Shown one piece after another: positions 1 through 10,445 of a stretch of 64,000 nt of DNA. The DNA lies in the NCBI GenBank assembly GCA_016721875.1, contig JADKHG010000005.1:144318-208317 (forward strand), read 5' to 3'. The position numbers and the translations under genes are program-made. Numbering within the stretch: position 1 is the first letter of the stretch; every line of letters starts with the position of its first letter. This DNA is from Sphingomonadales bacterium (GTDB taxonomy: Bacteria > Pseudomonadota > Alphaproteobacteria > Sphingomonadales > Sphingomonadaceae). The notes under the pieces were generated by a model. The model was not told where the DNA came from. It did no database searches and was given only the letters and a program-made list of their open reading frames with translations.

Positions 1-164
1 ATAAAGCGGCAGGCAAGCCCGCGCACAGCTGCCCGCCCAAGGGTGCAAAGTTTAACTCGGATCATCTACTCGCGCATTTCCGTTCCTATCCCGCCAACCA
101 GCGTAGCTCGATTTCAGTGCGCACTGGTGTTTCCGACCTGATGAAGAAGCGCTTCCCCTGCTGA
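1..164 (+). CDS. 3' end of an unidentified protein (partial)
   Basis: An open frame enters from the left edge and stops at TGA 162-164, giving about 53 residues rich in basic and serine residues and ending in KKRFPC. I do not recognise the family from this fragment. It lies 23 nt before the DUF3800 gene on the same strand, so the two may be cotranscribed. The true gene could be much longer. Coding status rests only on the uninterrupted frame and the tidy spacing. Confidence 0.4.
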   Translation, partial: KAAGKPAHSCPPKGAKFNSDHLLAHFRSYPANQRSSISVRTGVSDLMKKRFPC

Positions 165-187
165 GTGGGGGGAGCTAACACCCTTGG

Positions 188-799
188 ATGCCAATTTACT
201 GCGATGAATCTGGGGGTGTGGGTCGAGGCGTCATGACGCTGGCTGGCGTCGACATCGAAGCTGAAGCCGCCGACGCTGTCATTGCCCGCTTCCGCGCCGT
301 TACCGGTTATCTGGGCGAGGTCAAAGGCAGCCGGATTGATCTCGCCGAACGGGCGTTGCTGTTTGAGCTGATCAAGGATTCTTCCGCCAGCATCACCGTC
401 GGCATTGCGCTATCCGCGCTCAAGCCGCCCAAGGATGGAGACCGTGGCGATCATGATGTCGCGGTCTATGCTGAATTGCTCGACGATGTGGTCACGGCAA
501 TGCTTCCCAAACTTCCGACCTGCGACAGCGTCGTGATCGACGATGGCCGCTATGGGCCAGAAACGCTTGCCGCGATCCGCGAAGATATTGCCAAGCTGGT
601 TGGCCCATGCGGCACCGCGTTACTCGAACTGAGTCACCGGCTGTCTGGTTTGCAAATCGCCGATGTCATCGCCAACAGTTTCTTCAACCGGGCACTGGCC
701 AATGAGCGACAGGGGCGCATGGCCGCAATCGTTGCGCCACTGCTCGACAGCGGGCAAATCAAAATGCGGGTTTTGGGTGGTGGCGAAGCGGCGGAGTAA
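188..799 (+). CDS. DUF3800 domain protein
   Basis: A 203-residue protein. The N-terminus carries the YCDESG signature and the C-terminal third the LQIADVIAN motif, both hallmarks of DUF3800, a family with a predicted RNase H-like acidic site (Asp/Glu of CDESG, Asp of QIAD). DUF3800 proteins are often seen near mobile or defence genes, but the neighbour here is rpoZ, so no defence role is implied. The ATG at 188 is preceded by a GGGGGGAG tract about 13 nt upstream. Its stop lies 19 nt from the convergent end of rpoZ. Family assignment is firm; function is unknown. Confidence 0.8.
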   Translation: MPIYCDESGGVGRGVMTLAGVDIEAEAADAVIARFRAVTGYLGEVKGSRIDLAERALLFELIKDSSASITVGIALSALKPPKDGDRGDHDVAVYAELLDDVVTAMLPKLPTCDSVVIDDGRYGPETLAAIREDIAKLVGPCGTALLELSHRLSGLQIADVIANSFFNRALANERQGRMAAIVAPLLDSGQIKMRVLGGGEAAE

Positions 800-818
800 T
801 CCGCCGCACGCGTTTTAT

Positions 819-1163
819 CTACCGGTCGTAATCGCGGGCAACACCAGCGTTGCGTGCAGGGGCTGCCGCAGTGAGGCGCAGAGCCTCTGCCGAGCGGGCG
901 AGCGAACCGATGGCATCGGCTTCTTCGTCCTCGTCGACCTGAACCTTTTGCAGCGACTGAACCAGGCCTTCCTGAAGATGGTCGGGACGCACGGTTTCTT
1001 CGGCGATTTCGCGCAGGGCGACGACAGGATTTTTATCACGGTCGCGGTCAATGGTCAGCTCTGCACCACCCGAAATCTCGCGGGCGCGCTCGGCAGCCAG
1101 CAATACGAGATCGAATCGGTTCGAGATCTTGTCGATGCAATCTTCAACGGTAACGCGCGCCAT
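819..1163 (-). CDS. rpoZ: DNA-directed RNA polymerase omega subunit
   Basis: A 114-residue protein starting MARVTVEDCIDK, with the conserved omega core (NRFDLVLLAAERAREI, then PVVALREIAE) at residues 15-55. Omega helps assemble the beta-prime subunit into RNA polymerase and takes part in ppGpp binding. The frame is open further upstream, but MARVTVEDC at 1163 is the family start. The C-terminal third is acidic then Ala/Arg-rich, as in alphaproteobacterial homologues. It runs divergently from the phospholipase-D-like gene, with about 60 bp between starts. Confidence 0.95.
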   Translation of the reverse strand: MARVTVEDCIDKISNRFDLVLLAAERAREISGGAELTIDRDRDKNPVVALREIAEETVRPDHLQEGLVQSLQKVQVDEDEEADAIGSLARSAEALRLTAAAPARNAGVARDYDR

Positions 1164-1224
1164 GTCGGCTCCTGAATCAATAAAATGTCTGGAAGTCGGC
1201 CGCATCTAGGGTCAGGCGCGTCAA

Positions 1225-2492
1225 ATGTCAATGCGAAGCGCGCATTCGGGCGTGGTTGCACCCAGCGCCGCGCGCGCCTATCTCCCCAATATGGTTCGCG
1301 CCGCTTCTATACCCGCATTGCCGGGAAAGCGTTTCAACGTGGGCGACCACAGGCTGCACCTGTTGCACGATCCCGACGACCGGTTGCAAGCGGTGTTGAT
1401 GCTGATCGATGCAGCGACGCAATCGCTGTCGCTGAGCATTTATATGTTTCACGCAGACACCAGCGGGACCGAAGTACGCAATGCATTGGTGCGAGCCGCC
1501 GAACGTGGGGTTGCAGTCGAACTGTTGATCGACAGCTTTGGCTGTTCGGATGTGCCCGACAGTTTTTTCCGCCCCATAGCGAAAGCCGGAGGGCGTTATT
1601 GCTATTTCAGTTCACGCTGGCGACTATCCTATCTGATCCGCAACCATCAGAAACTGCTGGTGATCGACGACAAGCACGCGCTAGTTGGTGGATTTAACAT
1701 CACCGACCAGTATTTTGGGCGACGCGGTGCTCAAAGCTGGGAGGATCTCGGCATTGTCCTGTCCGGTCCCGAGGCGGCGCGGATTGCAGCCTATGCAAGG
1801 AATTGTTCGAACTGTCCGAGGATGGCGGAATGCGATTATCAGACCTTCGGCGGTTGATCCTGCGGTGGAAGCCGGGCAGTGGCCAGCTGCGCTGGCTGGT
1901 CGGTGGCCCGACGACACATCTTTCGCCTTGGGGGCTTGCTCTGAAGCGAGACTTGCAGACTGCACAGTCGATCAATATCGCTGCTGCCTATTTCTCGCCT
2001 ACCCAATCGATATTGCGCAGGATCGCGCGCGTGGGGAGAGCTGGCAAGGTAGCGCGGTTGATCCTCGCCGGCCGCACCGACAATGGTGCTACCATCGGTG
2101 CCGCGCGCATCCTCTATGGCTATCTGCTCAAACGTGACGTCCGTATTGCCGAATATCAGCCAAGGCTTTTGCACACCAAATTGCTGGTCATAGACAATGC
2201 CTGTTATATCGGTTCGGCCAATCTCGATGTGCGCAGCCTGTTCATCAACAAGGAGATCATGCTGCGGATCGAAGATGCAATACTCGCGCATTATTTGCGC
2301 GGCCTGATCGATACTATGGAGGCGAAGGCGAAGTGCAAACCGCCGAAAGCCACAGCGCACCGGATCAACTGGATTTCAAGACTGCGCTGGTCGCTCGCCT
2401 ATCTGCTGGTGAACAGTGTCGACTATAATATCGGTCGTCGCATCAAATTGCGACTCGCGGAACAATTGAAGCAGCGTCGGTTAAAAGGCTAA
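1225..2492 (+). CDS. Phospholipase D / cardiolipin synthase family protein, frame broken near 1800
   Basis: Two HKD motifs define the PLD superfamily. HQKLLVIDD occurs in the first frame (about 1644-1670) and HTKLLVIDN in the second (about 2172-2198), followed by the GSANLD-type region. Members transfer phosphatidyl groups, for example in cardiolipin synthesis, at the membrane. The first half (1225-1857) and second half (from about 1800) are in different frames. Restoring one G in the GG run at 1799-1800 gives a continuous AAYARELFELSEDGG junction and about 422 residues. The true start may be the ATG at 1291. No N-terminal membrane helices are seen, unlike classical ClsA, so the exact reaction is uncertain. 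Confidence 0.8.
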
Positions 2493-2501
2493 GCCCTGAA
2501 T

Positions 2502-3128
2502 TCAGGATTTCCAGCCCCAGAACAGGTGGCACGGCAGGATGTTCCAAGGTTCAAAACCAGTGTCGATCCGCTGAAAATGCGGTTCCATGAAATCGCGCGC
2601 GCGGGCGCGGAATTGATAGACCAGAAATGCACCGCCGGTGCGGATGGCCTTTGCCGTTTCCGACGCAATTTTTGGCCCCAGATCGCCGGGAAGTGTAGAG
2701 AATGGCAGGCCGGACAGCACATAGTCGGCATGGTCGAAGCCGAATTCGCGGATGATTTCATTCACATCGGCGGCCGAGCCGTGCACCGCGATGAAGCGGC
2801 TGTCGCGGAAATGCTTGCGCAGGAATTCGATGAAGTCTGGGTTGGTGTCGATCACCAGCAGGGTCGCATCTTTGCGCATCTTGTCGAGCACCGGCTGACA
2901 GAAGGTGCCAACGCCCGGGCCATATTCGACGAAGAGCTTGCATTCGTCCCACTTCACCGGACCAAGCATTTTCTGCACTGTACGTGACGATGACGGAATG
3001 ATCGAACCAACCATCACCGGATGCTTCAAAAACCCTTTGAAGAACACACCCCAAGGCCCGAAGAACCGCTGAACCTTGTGCTTCACACGATCGAACAGCG
3101 ATGTCAGGGCAATTATATTGTCGGACAT
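2502..3128 (-). CDS. Class I SAM-dependent methyltransferase, phospholipid N-methyltransferase (PmtA)-like
   Basis: A 208-residue protein beginning MSDNIIALTSLF. Motif I is VEYGPGVGTF (about residues 70-80), motif II is VIDTNP, and the post-I segment SGLPFSTLP resembles the PmtA/KsgA-like group that methylates phosphatidylethanolamine. The segment FLKHPVMVGSIIPSS near residue 40 is typical of these enzymes. The frame extends further upstream, but the ATG at 3128 matches the family start. It is convergent with the phospholipase-D-like gene, 9 bp apart, and divergent from the monooxygenase-like gene. Lipid substrate is inferred from family resemblance only. Confidence 0.75.
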   Translation of the reverse strand: MSDNIIALTSLFDRVKHKVQRFFGPWGVFFKGFLKHPVMVGSIIPSSSRTVQKMLGPVKWDECKLFVEYGPGVGTFCQPVLDKMRKDATLLVIDTNPDFIEFLRKHFRDSRFIAVHGSAADVNEIIREFGFDHADYVLSGLPFSTLPGDLGPKIASETAKAIRTGGAFLVYQFRARARDFMEPHFQRIDTGFEPWNILPCHLFWGWKS

Positions 3129-3269
3129 GAAGGAACCCGATATTGTTGATCCGGAAGCCCTGCCCTCGCAAATGCGGGCAGGCGATGCAACCCGGTTAAG
3201 CAAAATTTTCGACCAAATGCCGATTTGCCGGGGTTGCCCCCGCGCCTGTCTGCGCCTTATGACACCAGC

Positions 3270-3596
3270 ATGACCCAATATTCTGCCGGAACCGTAGCCG
3301 TGATCTTTGTATCCACGCGCACCAATGTCGACGATACCGGCTATAATCAAGCCGCCGAAGCAATGGGCGAACTTGCGCAGCAACAGCCAGGTTATGTCGG
3401 AATCGATTCGACGCGCGGTGCGGATGGTTTGGGTATAACGGTCAGCTATTGGGCGGACGAAGCCGCGGCCAAGGCATGGCGCGACAATGCGGAACATGCC
3501 GCAATCCGTGAAGCTGGTCGCGACCGGTGGTATAGCTGGTATGATCTGCATGTTGCGACAATCGGCCGCAGCTATGATTGGACGAAACCGGAATGA
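3270..3596 (+). CDS. Antibiotic biosynthesis monooxygenase (ABM) domain protein
   Basis: A 108-residue single-domain protein with the dimeric alpha+beta barrel pattern: VAVIFVSTRT as first strand, a PGYVGIDS segment, GITVSYW as a core strand, and a WRDNAEHAAI helix with the conserved Trp and His. Such proteins are heme-degrading or quinol monooxygenases or have unknown substrates. The ATG at 3270 is chosen because residues encoded upstream do not fit the family. Its TGA overlaps the ATG of the following MFS gene (ATGA), implying translational coupling. Confidence 0.8.
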   Translation: MTQYSAGTVAVIFVSTRTNVDDTGYNQAAEAMGELAQQQPGYVGIDSTRGADGLGITVSYWADEAAAKAWRDNAEHAAIREAGRDRWYSWYDLHVATIGRSYDWTKPE

Positions 3597-4887
3597 GCGC
3601 TGTGCGTGCTATCCCGTCCGATCGGGTCGCGATCCTTTTTCTCGTCATGCTGGTATCGGCTGCGGGCAACACCGCAATGCAATCGGCGCTGCCCGCGATC
3701 GCCAGTGAACTCGATATCGCCGATGTCTGGGTCAGCCTCGCCTTCAGCTGGTCGGCATTGCTATGGTGCTCATGGCCCCGCGCTGGGCGCGGCTTTCCGA
3801 TAAACGCGGGCGCAAGGCGCTGATGTCCCTTGGCGTTATCGGCTTTGTTTCGTCGATGGGGATGTGCGGCCTGATGTTGTGGCTGGGCCTCAACGGTTAT
3901 ATCGGCCCGGCGCTGACCTTTATCGGCTTCGCGCTGTTCCGCAGCCTTTATGGCGGTTTCGGCTCGGCTGCACCGCCCGCCGTGCAGGCCTATATCGCCG
4001 CGCGGACCGAACGCGAAGAGCGCGCCAAGGCGCTGTCCTTGCTCGCATCCTCTTTTGGTCTTGGCACGGTGATCGGTCCGGCATTGGCGCACTTCCTTAT
4101 CTTCCCACCTTTTGGTCTGGCGGGGCCCTTGGTAGTCTTTGCCTTATTTGGCATCGCAGTGCTGATCGCGCTCAAGACGCGGTTGCCCAATGATACCCCG
4201 CGATTTGAAGCGCGCGGGATCGTCACCTCTTATCCTTCCGCCGCGTCGGTCAACCAGCCGGTTGCCGAAGAGGAAGACAATGCCCTGCCGCGCGAAGAAG
4301 TGCGTCTGAACTGGTTCGAGGATCGACTGCGTAGCTGGCTGATTGCCGGGCTGCTAGGCGGCCATGCACAAGCGATCATGCTGGGGGTGGTCGGCTTCCT
4401 GATCCGCGACAGGCTGGACCTCCATGGCCTTCCCAGAGAAGCGGTTGAGGCCACCGGATCGGTGATGTTTGTAGGCGCTATGGCCACCTTGCTCGCGCAA
4501 TGGGGGTTGATCCCCATTCTTTCGATCTCGCCGCGCAATTCGGTGCTGTGGGGATCACTGCTGGCATTGATCGGTATTGCCACGACCGGGGCTAGCCATG
4601 ACTTTTATGGGATAACGCTGGGTTTTGCGCTCGCGTCGCTGGGTTTTGGCCTGTTTCGGCCCGGCTTTACCACCGGCGCGTCTTTGGCCGTCAGACGCCA
4701 TGAGCAAGGCGATGTTGCAGGAAAGATCGCGTCGATCAACGGCGCGGCCTATATTGTCGCACCCGCAATCGGCGTCGCGTTGTTCAACCTGTGGGAACCC
4801 GCCTCGTTCATCCTGATGGGTGCAGGGTTGCTGTTCCTGATCATCTGGGGCCGGTCGGCATTGGGCGAGCCGGAAAAACCGCTTTAG
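3593..4887 (+). CDS. MFS transporter, frame broken near 3762
   Basis: A twelve-helix major facilitator protein of about 431 residues once one missing base is restored. The first frame (3593-3760) encodes the first helix (VAILFLVMLVSAAGNTAM) and the second frame (from about 3763) continues with APRWARLSDKRGRK, the loop 2-3 signature of MFS carriers. A cytoplasmic loop rich in Glu follows helix 6. Insertion of one base at about 3762 rejoins FSWSALL with MVLMAPRW. The gene overlaps the ABM gene by ATGA, and its stop overlaps the convergent CHAP stop. The substrate cannot be predicted. Confidence 0.8.
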
Positions 4888-5341
4888 GCTTTGCTTGCAC
4901 CATCCTTGTAGATGAAGCCGTAAAGCGGATAGGTCAGTGCCGAGGCCCGAGGCGGCGCACGCAAACGCGAACCTGGCTCCAGTCACCCTTTGCGGAAACG
5001 TCAAGCACGCGGGCACCGCGTTCGGTCTGCCCACGACGGCCATTGATCAGCGACCAATTGGCATGGTCGATCAGCACTTCGCGATCCGACACGATTTTGC
5101 TGACCATACCAACATGGCCGATCGGCATCGACTTGGTTGGTTTAAACGCCATGACCGCGCCAACCTTCGGCTGCTGGCCACGCTCAAATCGTCCGGCTGC
5201 CTGACCCCACCATGTGCCTGCGTTACCGTGAATAGCAATCCCCGATACCTGACGCGCGAAAGGCACGCATTGCAGCGCCATCGCCTGCGCCGGGATAAGC
5301 ATGGAAAGTGCAGCAACAGCTGCAAGAAAACGACGGAACAT
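4884..5341 (-). CDS. CHAP-domain cysteine amidase, secreted; frame broken near 4960
   Basis: The N-terminus MFRRFLAAVAALSMLIPAQA is a signal peptide. A CHAP (NlpC/P60-like) domain follows, with the Cys in LQCVPFAR, His in IGHVGMV and a downstream Asn/Asp in DHANWSL. These enzymes cleave murein peptides or amides in the periplasm. As written the frame stops at 4934. Restoring one base at about 4960 extends it to a typical family end (TYPLYGFIYKDG) and a TAA at 4884-4886. That TAA overlaps the stop of the convergent MFS gene. Confidence 0.8.
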
Positions 5342-5524
5342 GGATTGCGACCCCCAGAGACCCTATATCTGGTAGTGTCACTGGCAAATGCGGGCGCGCA
5401 CCACAACATCCAGTCGGCGGTCTGCCGGAGTCGCAAGATGAACCGTTGTTCAGCTTCGGGCTATCGCTGATGAGGCTCAACTCACCGAAGGCAGAATTAT
5501 TGCACAGAATGCCGCGCTGAGAAG

Positions 5525-5612
5525 ATACCGTAGCCCTGAGCCTGTCGAAGGGCGCCTCTAAGCACAGAGCCGCATCTTGACGCGTGCTTCGACAAGCTCA
5601 GCACTACGGTAT
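5525..5612. repeat. REP-like inverted repeat
   Basis: Two arms, 5525-5555 and 5582-5612, are about 26/31 complementary. The arm core is CTGAGC-(C/T)-TGTCGAAG, closing with ATACCGTAG/CTACGGTAT. The element sits downstream of the FadJ-like gene on its strand and could form a cruciform or act as a transcription-end hairpin. A half copy of the same core (TTGAGCTTGTCGAAGG) lies at about 49383-49400. The rest of 5342-5623 shows no gene. Confidence 0.7.
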
Positions 5613-5623
5613 TTTCTAAAATC

Positions 5624-7637
5624 TCAGTTGGCTTTCGCCTTCAGGCTATCAGCCACCGTCACCCCATGCCGTTCCAGTGCTTCGACAATCTTTGCCGGGC
5701 CTTCCAGATCGCCCCAGAACATCGGGCCACCGCGATAGACCGGCCAGCCATAGCCGTAAATCCAGACGACATCGATGTCGGATGCGCGCTGCGCCTTTTC
5801 TTCTTCCAGGATCAGATAGCCTTCGTTCACCATCGGATAGAGGCAGCGTTCGATGATTTCCTGATCGCTGATTTCGCGTTTGGCGCGGTTCGATTTCGAA
5901 CGAAAATCTTCGATGATGGCGAGGGCTTCGGGTGACGGCGTGCGGTTGCGCTTCTCGTCATAGTCGTAAAAGCCCTTGCCGTTTTTCTGGCCAAAACGAC
6001 CGGCAAGGCACATTGCTTCACGCACATTGGTCGGTTCTTTCGACGTATCGCGGTGCCAGCCAATATCCATTCCTGCCAGATCGGCCATCTGGAACGGCCC
6101 CATCGGAAAGCCGAATTCGGTGAAGACATTGTCAATTTGTTGAGGCGTTGCACCTTCCATCAACAGTTCGTTCGCCGGTTGCTGGCGTTTCGACAGCATC
6201 CGGTTGCCGATAAAGCCGTCGCACACACCCGCAACCACCGCGACCTTGCCGATCTTCTTGCCGATCGCCATCGCGGTCGCCAGCACATCGTCGGCGGTCT
6301 TTTCGCCGCGCACAACCTCAAGCAGCTTCATGACATTGGCGGGCGAGAAGAAGTGCATGCCGAGCATCCTGCGGACGCGCGGTTGCCGATGCGATCTCGT
6401 TTACGTTCAAATAGCTGGTGTTCGAGGCAAGAATCGCGCCGGGCTTGCAGATCGCATCGAGCTTGCCGAAAACGTCCTTCTTGACGTCCATGCTCTCATA
6501 GACCGCCTCAATCACCAGATCGCAATCGGCGAGATCATCAAGGCTGAGCGTAGGCGTGAGCAGCCCCATCATGCCTTCAACCTGCTCGCTACTGTAACGG
6601 CCCTTGGCAGCGCTCGCTTCGTAATTTTTGCGGATAACACCGACACCACGATCGAGATTTTCCTGCGCCATTTCGACAATGGTGACAGCTATGCCCTTTT
6701 GCAGAAAGTTCATGCTGATCCCCCCGCCCATCGTACCCGCGCCGATCACGCCGACCTTTTTGACGTCGCGCAGCTTTGTGTCTTTGGGCAGGCCGTCAAT
6801 CTTGGCCGCTTGCCGTTCGGCAAAGAAGATGTGGCGCTGTGCGGCGGACTGGCTGCCCATCATCAGTTTGCCAAATTCTTCACGCTCGATCTTCAGGCCA
6901 TCGTCGATATTGGCGTTGGCCGCCGCTGCCTCAATGCAGCGCAGATTGGCATAGGGCGCGTCAAAGCCCTTCCACTTACGGGCGTTGTCTGCCTTCAGTT
7001 TTTCGATAACGGCAAGGTCACCGTTGACCGGTAGATCGCGCGTGGGGCGCGGCCCCTTGGCGATGCAAGCGCGGGCCAGCGCAATGGCATCGGCTTCAAG
7101 GCTCGCTTCACCAGCGAGCGCATCGACCAATCCACTTTCAAGCGCCTTTTGCGCCGAAATCGGCTCACCCAACGATACCATTACCGCTGCCTGTTCAACA
7201 CCGACGACACGCGGAAGCCGTTGCGTACCGCCACCGCCAGGCAGCAGGCCGAGTTTCACTTCGGGCAGACCCAGCTTTGCCGAAGGAACCGCGATTCGGT
7301 AATGACAGCACAATGCTGTTTCGAGACCACCGCCCAGCGCCGTGCCGTGGATCGCGGCAACCAATAGCTTGGTTGACCCTTCAAACGCCGTCAGCACGTC
7401 AAGGAAGTTGACGCTCTCGGGCAGGTCCGAACGCTGGAATTCGGTGATGTCGGCTCCGGCAATGAAAGTCTGACCCGCACAGATCAGCACTGCCGCTTTC
7501 ACACCGTCATCGGCTAGCGCTTCCTTGATGCCATCGGAAAGCCCGTTGCGCACATGCCAGCTGAGCACATTGACCGGCGGATTATCGACCGTGATGATCA
7601 GGATTTCGCCGTCTTTGCGCGTGGTTACCGATTGCAT
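5624..7637 (-). CDS. fadJ: Bifunctional enoyl-CoA hydratase / 3-hydroxyacyl-CoA dehydrogenase (FadJ-like), frame broken near 6365
   Basis: About 671 residues. The N-terminal crotonase half has FIAGADITEF and HGTALGGGLETAL, the oxyanion and acidic residues for hydration of enoyl-CoA. An NAD-binding 3-hydroxyacyl-CoA dehydrogenase domain follows (VGVIGAGTMGGGI), then HFFSPANVMKLLEVV with the catalytic His, and a C-terminal dimerisation domain. The frame changes near 6365. Restoring a TG lost from a TGTG tract gives the canonical RPQDVLGMHFFSP. It is the last gene of the leftward catabolic operon, 20 bp after the esterase, and would carry out the second and third steps of beta-oxidation. No thiolase is seen in the window. 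Confidence 0.88.
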
Positions 7638-7657
7638 TTCAAACCTCCAATTTAGGG

Positions 7658-8858
7658 TCAGGCGGCAAGCGCCGAATAGATAAGCGTCCGCAATTCACGA
7701 CGGACGGGGTAAAGCGAAGAGGGGCTCAACTGAGTCATGAAGATCATGATCAGATCCTCGACCGGATCGACAAAGAAGGCGGTCGAGAACATGCCACCCC
7801 AGAAATATTCGCCCTTCGACCCCGGAACCAGTGTCGCGGCAGGGTCGATATTGCAGCCAAAACCAAGGCCGAAGCCGATCCCTGCCATCTCGGCCTCGCT
7901 GAACAAAGATTTCGAATGCTGGGTCAAGTCGCCGCCGCCCGGCAAATGGTTGGCCACCATCAGTTCGAGGGTCTTCGGACTGATGATCTGCTGACCGTCA
8001 AGCGCGCCGCCGTTGAGTAACATAAGGCAGAAACGGTGATAGTCGGCAACGGTCGAGGCCAAACCACCACCGCCCGATTCGAACTTGTGCCGCCCCGCCC
8101 AGGCACCTTTGGGGCCGCTCGGATCAATAAGCTTTTTCTTGTTCACTGGATCAAAGGCGTAGCAATCGGGGATGCGGTCGGCTTTGTCCGCAGGAACGTT
8201 GAAATAGGTATCCACCATGCCAAGTGGTGCGAAAATATGCTGCTGGAAATAGTCACCCAGCGACTGCCCGGAAACACGCGCGACAATGACGCCCAAGACA
8301 TCAGTCGAGACTGAATAGTTCCAGCTTGTACCCGGATCAAATTGCAACGGCAGCGCCGCCAATTCGGCGATGAACGTATCGTCGTCCATCGTTTGCCAGT
8401 TTTCCAGCCCGCTTTTACGATAGGCGGCATCGACCGGTGTCCTTTCCTGAAAGCTGTAGGTCAGCCCTGAGGTGTGCCGCATTAAATCAACGACGCGCAT
8501 CGGCGCCGATGGTGGGCGGGTGACAAACGGAATCGCACCACCGCCTGCGACAAAAACGCCGAGATCGGCAAATTCCGGGATATATTTGGCAACCGGATCA
8601 GACAACGCGATGCGCCCCTGCTCAACCAGCTGCATGATCGCGATCGAAGTGATCGGCTTGGTCATCGAAGCGATGCGGAAAATCGCGTCGCTCCCCACTC
8701 CGCTCGACCAAAGATGCGCAACATCGTCGCCACGCCCGACCAGAACCTGCGCAAGGCAGCAAGCCGGTGTCGAGATATTTCGACTGGACGTAAGCGTTGA
8801 TGCGCTCCAGCCGGTCGGGGAGGAAGCCAAGCTCTGCGGGGTTTGAAGGTGTCAGCAT
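7658..8858 (-). CDS. Serine hydrolase, beta-lactamase family / class VIII esterase; frame broken near 8750
   Basis: About 400 residues starting MLTPSNPAELGF. The nucleophile motif is S-M-T-K (IASMTKPITS), the second motif YSV in WNYSVSTDVLG, and the third WGG near the C-terminus. This combination marks class VIII carboxylesterases rather than true beta-lactamases. No signal peptide is evident, so it is probably cytosolic. The first frame and the main frame differ. A GC lost from GCGCGC at about 8750 restores LLPCAQVLVGRG. Only one base separates its ATG from the upstream SDR stop. In this operon it may hydrolyse an ester or lactone intermediate (inference). Confidence 0.85.
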
Positions 8859-8859
8859 G

Positions 8860-9653
8860 TCAGTGTGATGTCTGTCCCAAAAGTTGTCGTGTGACCGGAT
8901 GTGAACTGGTGAGGCCGCCGTCAACCGCAATCGCTTGCCCGTTAACGTAGCTTGCCTGATCGCTGGCAAGGAACAACGCGACATTGGCCAGCTCCTCCGG
9001 CTGTCCGGCGCGCTTCAGCGGATTGAGTTGCCCGACCTTGTGCATCACATCCTTTTCGCGGGCGTAATCAAATGTCGGTTTGGTCATCCCGGTTTCAGTG
9101 AGCCCGGGGCAAATCGCGTTGACGCGCACCCCGGCAGTCGTGAATTGCTGCGCTGCCGTTTTGGCGAGATTGATCACCCCAGCCTTCGACGCGGAATAGG
9201 CCGCTGGGCCCGCCCCTGAATTCAAGCCCGCAACGCTGGCCGTCAAAACAATCGCACCGCCACGCCCCTGATCAACCATTGCCTTGCCCGCATGTTTGAC
9301 CATCAATGCTGGTCCAATCAGGTTGACCCGCAGCGTCTCTGCCCAGGCGGCTGGATCAATGTCAAAATGCCACCCATGTCGCCGATGATCCCGGCATTTG
9401 CGAAAGCGATGTCGAGACCGCCATAGGTTGAAAGTGCCGCCGCGACGAGCTTTGCGACATCGGCCTCAACCCCTGCATCAATCTGTAGCGCGGTCACGCC
9501 CTCGCCGATCAATTTTGCGGTCTCATGCACTGCATCGCTCTTGTCGCCGATCACCAGCTTTGCGCCTTCTGCCGCGAACCGGATTGCTGACGCTCGACCG
9601 ATGCCTGACCCGGCGCCGGTTATGATTGCGACTTTGCCTTTCAATGCGTTCAT
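8860..9653 (-). CDS. Short-chain dehydrogenase/reductase; frame broken near 9365
   Basis: A classical SDR of about 264 residues: cofactor motif TGAGSGIG near residue 13, FANAG after strand 4, catalytic Ser in LTASVAGL and YSASK. The acid after strand 2 (VIGDKSD) favours NAD. The frame changes near 9365. One T added to the TTTT run gives GGIFDIDPAAWAETLRVN, a normal SDR sequence. Its ATG overlaps the TAA of the preceding SDR (TAATG). Likely oxidises or reduces a hydroxyl on the operon's substrate; specificity cannot be read from sequence. Confidence 0.85.
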
Positions 9654-10429
9654 TATGCGCCTCCCGTAATTGTTGCACCGCCATCGCACACGATAGTCTG
9701 GCCAGTCGTGAACGCCCCCGCGCGGCTAGCAAGGAACACCACGGCGCCAGCAATCTCAGGTGGCTCACCGATCCTTTTCAGTGCAGCGGCGGCGGTTGAT
9801 TTTTTCAAAGTCTCCGGCTCTTCCCAAAGAGCCCGTGCCATATCGGTACGGATCAGACCCGGGGCTACGCAGTTAACACGCACGCCCCTCGATCCGAATT
9901 CGGTCGCAAAATTCCGAGCCATCTGCATATCGGCGGCCTTTGAAATGCCATAAGCACCAATGATTGGCGATCCTTTCAACCCACCAATGGATGAAATGAT
10001 AGTGATGGAGCCTTCACCCCGCTCGAGCATTTCCGGTGCAACCATGCTCACCAGCCAGTGGTTCGACAGAATATTATTGTCCAAAATCTTGCGGAACTGC
10101 TCGTCGGTAATCCCCAGCCCTGGGCCATAATAGGGGTTGGATGCGGCGTTGCAGACCAGCGTGGTAATTTTGCCGAACACCTTGCGCGTTTCGTCCACCA
10201 GCGCCTGCAGCGATTCCTTTGAAGAAATGTTCGCGGCAATGGCGATGGCCGTACCCGCGCCATGCCGCGTGTTGATTTCCGCCGCTACCGCATCGCAAAC
10301 ATCCTGCTTGCGGCTGGAAATCACCACCTTGGCACCTTGGATCGCCATTTCCTCGGCGATGGCCTTGCCAATGCCGCGCGAGCTGCCGGTAATGATCGCG
10401 ACCTGTCCGGTCATGTCGAATAGAGACAT
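9653..10429 (-). CDS. Short-chain dehydrogenase/reductase
   Basis: An intact 258-residue classical SDR: TGSSRGIG cofactor loop, VCNAAS in place of NNAG, catalytic Ser in IISSIGG and YGISK. After strand 2 the motif is ISSRKQD, suggesting NADP preference. It lies 16 bp downstream of the phosphotransferase-like gene and overlaps the next SDR by one base. The SDR pair within an acyl-CoA operon suggests successive redox steps on one side chain or ring; this is inference. Confidence 0.9.
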   Translation of the reverse strand: MSLFDMTGQVAIITGSSRGIGKAIAEEMAIQGAKVVISSRKQDVCDAVAAEINTRHGAGTAIAIAANISSKESLQALVDETRKVFGKITTLVCNAASNPYYGPGLGITDEQFRKILDNNILSNHWLVSMVAPEMLERGEGSITIISSIGGLKGSPIIGAYGISKAADMQMARNFATEFGSRGVRVNCVAPGLIRTDMARALWEEPETLKKSTAAAALKRIGEPPEIAGAVVFLASRAGAFTTGQTIVCDGGATITGGA

Positions 10430-10445
10430 ATGTCCTCCTGAAGTT

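Noticed and set aside
188..799. Anti-phage defence gene based on DUF3800
   Set aside because: No other defence or mobile gene adjoins; rpoZ is the neighbour.
663..1175. Rightward 170-codon open frame covering rpoZ
   Set aside because: It is antisense to a clear rpoZ gene and has no family resemblance or start signal.
7658..8858. Antibiotic-resistance beta-lactamase
   Set aside because: The YSV and WGG motifs and the catabolic operon context fit a class VIII esterase.
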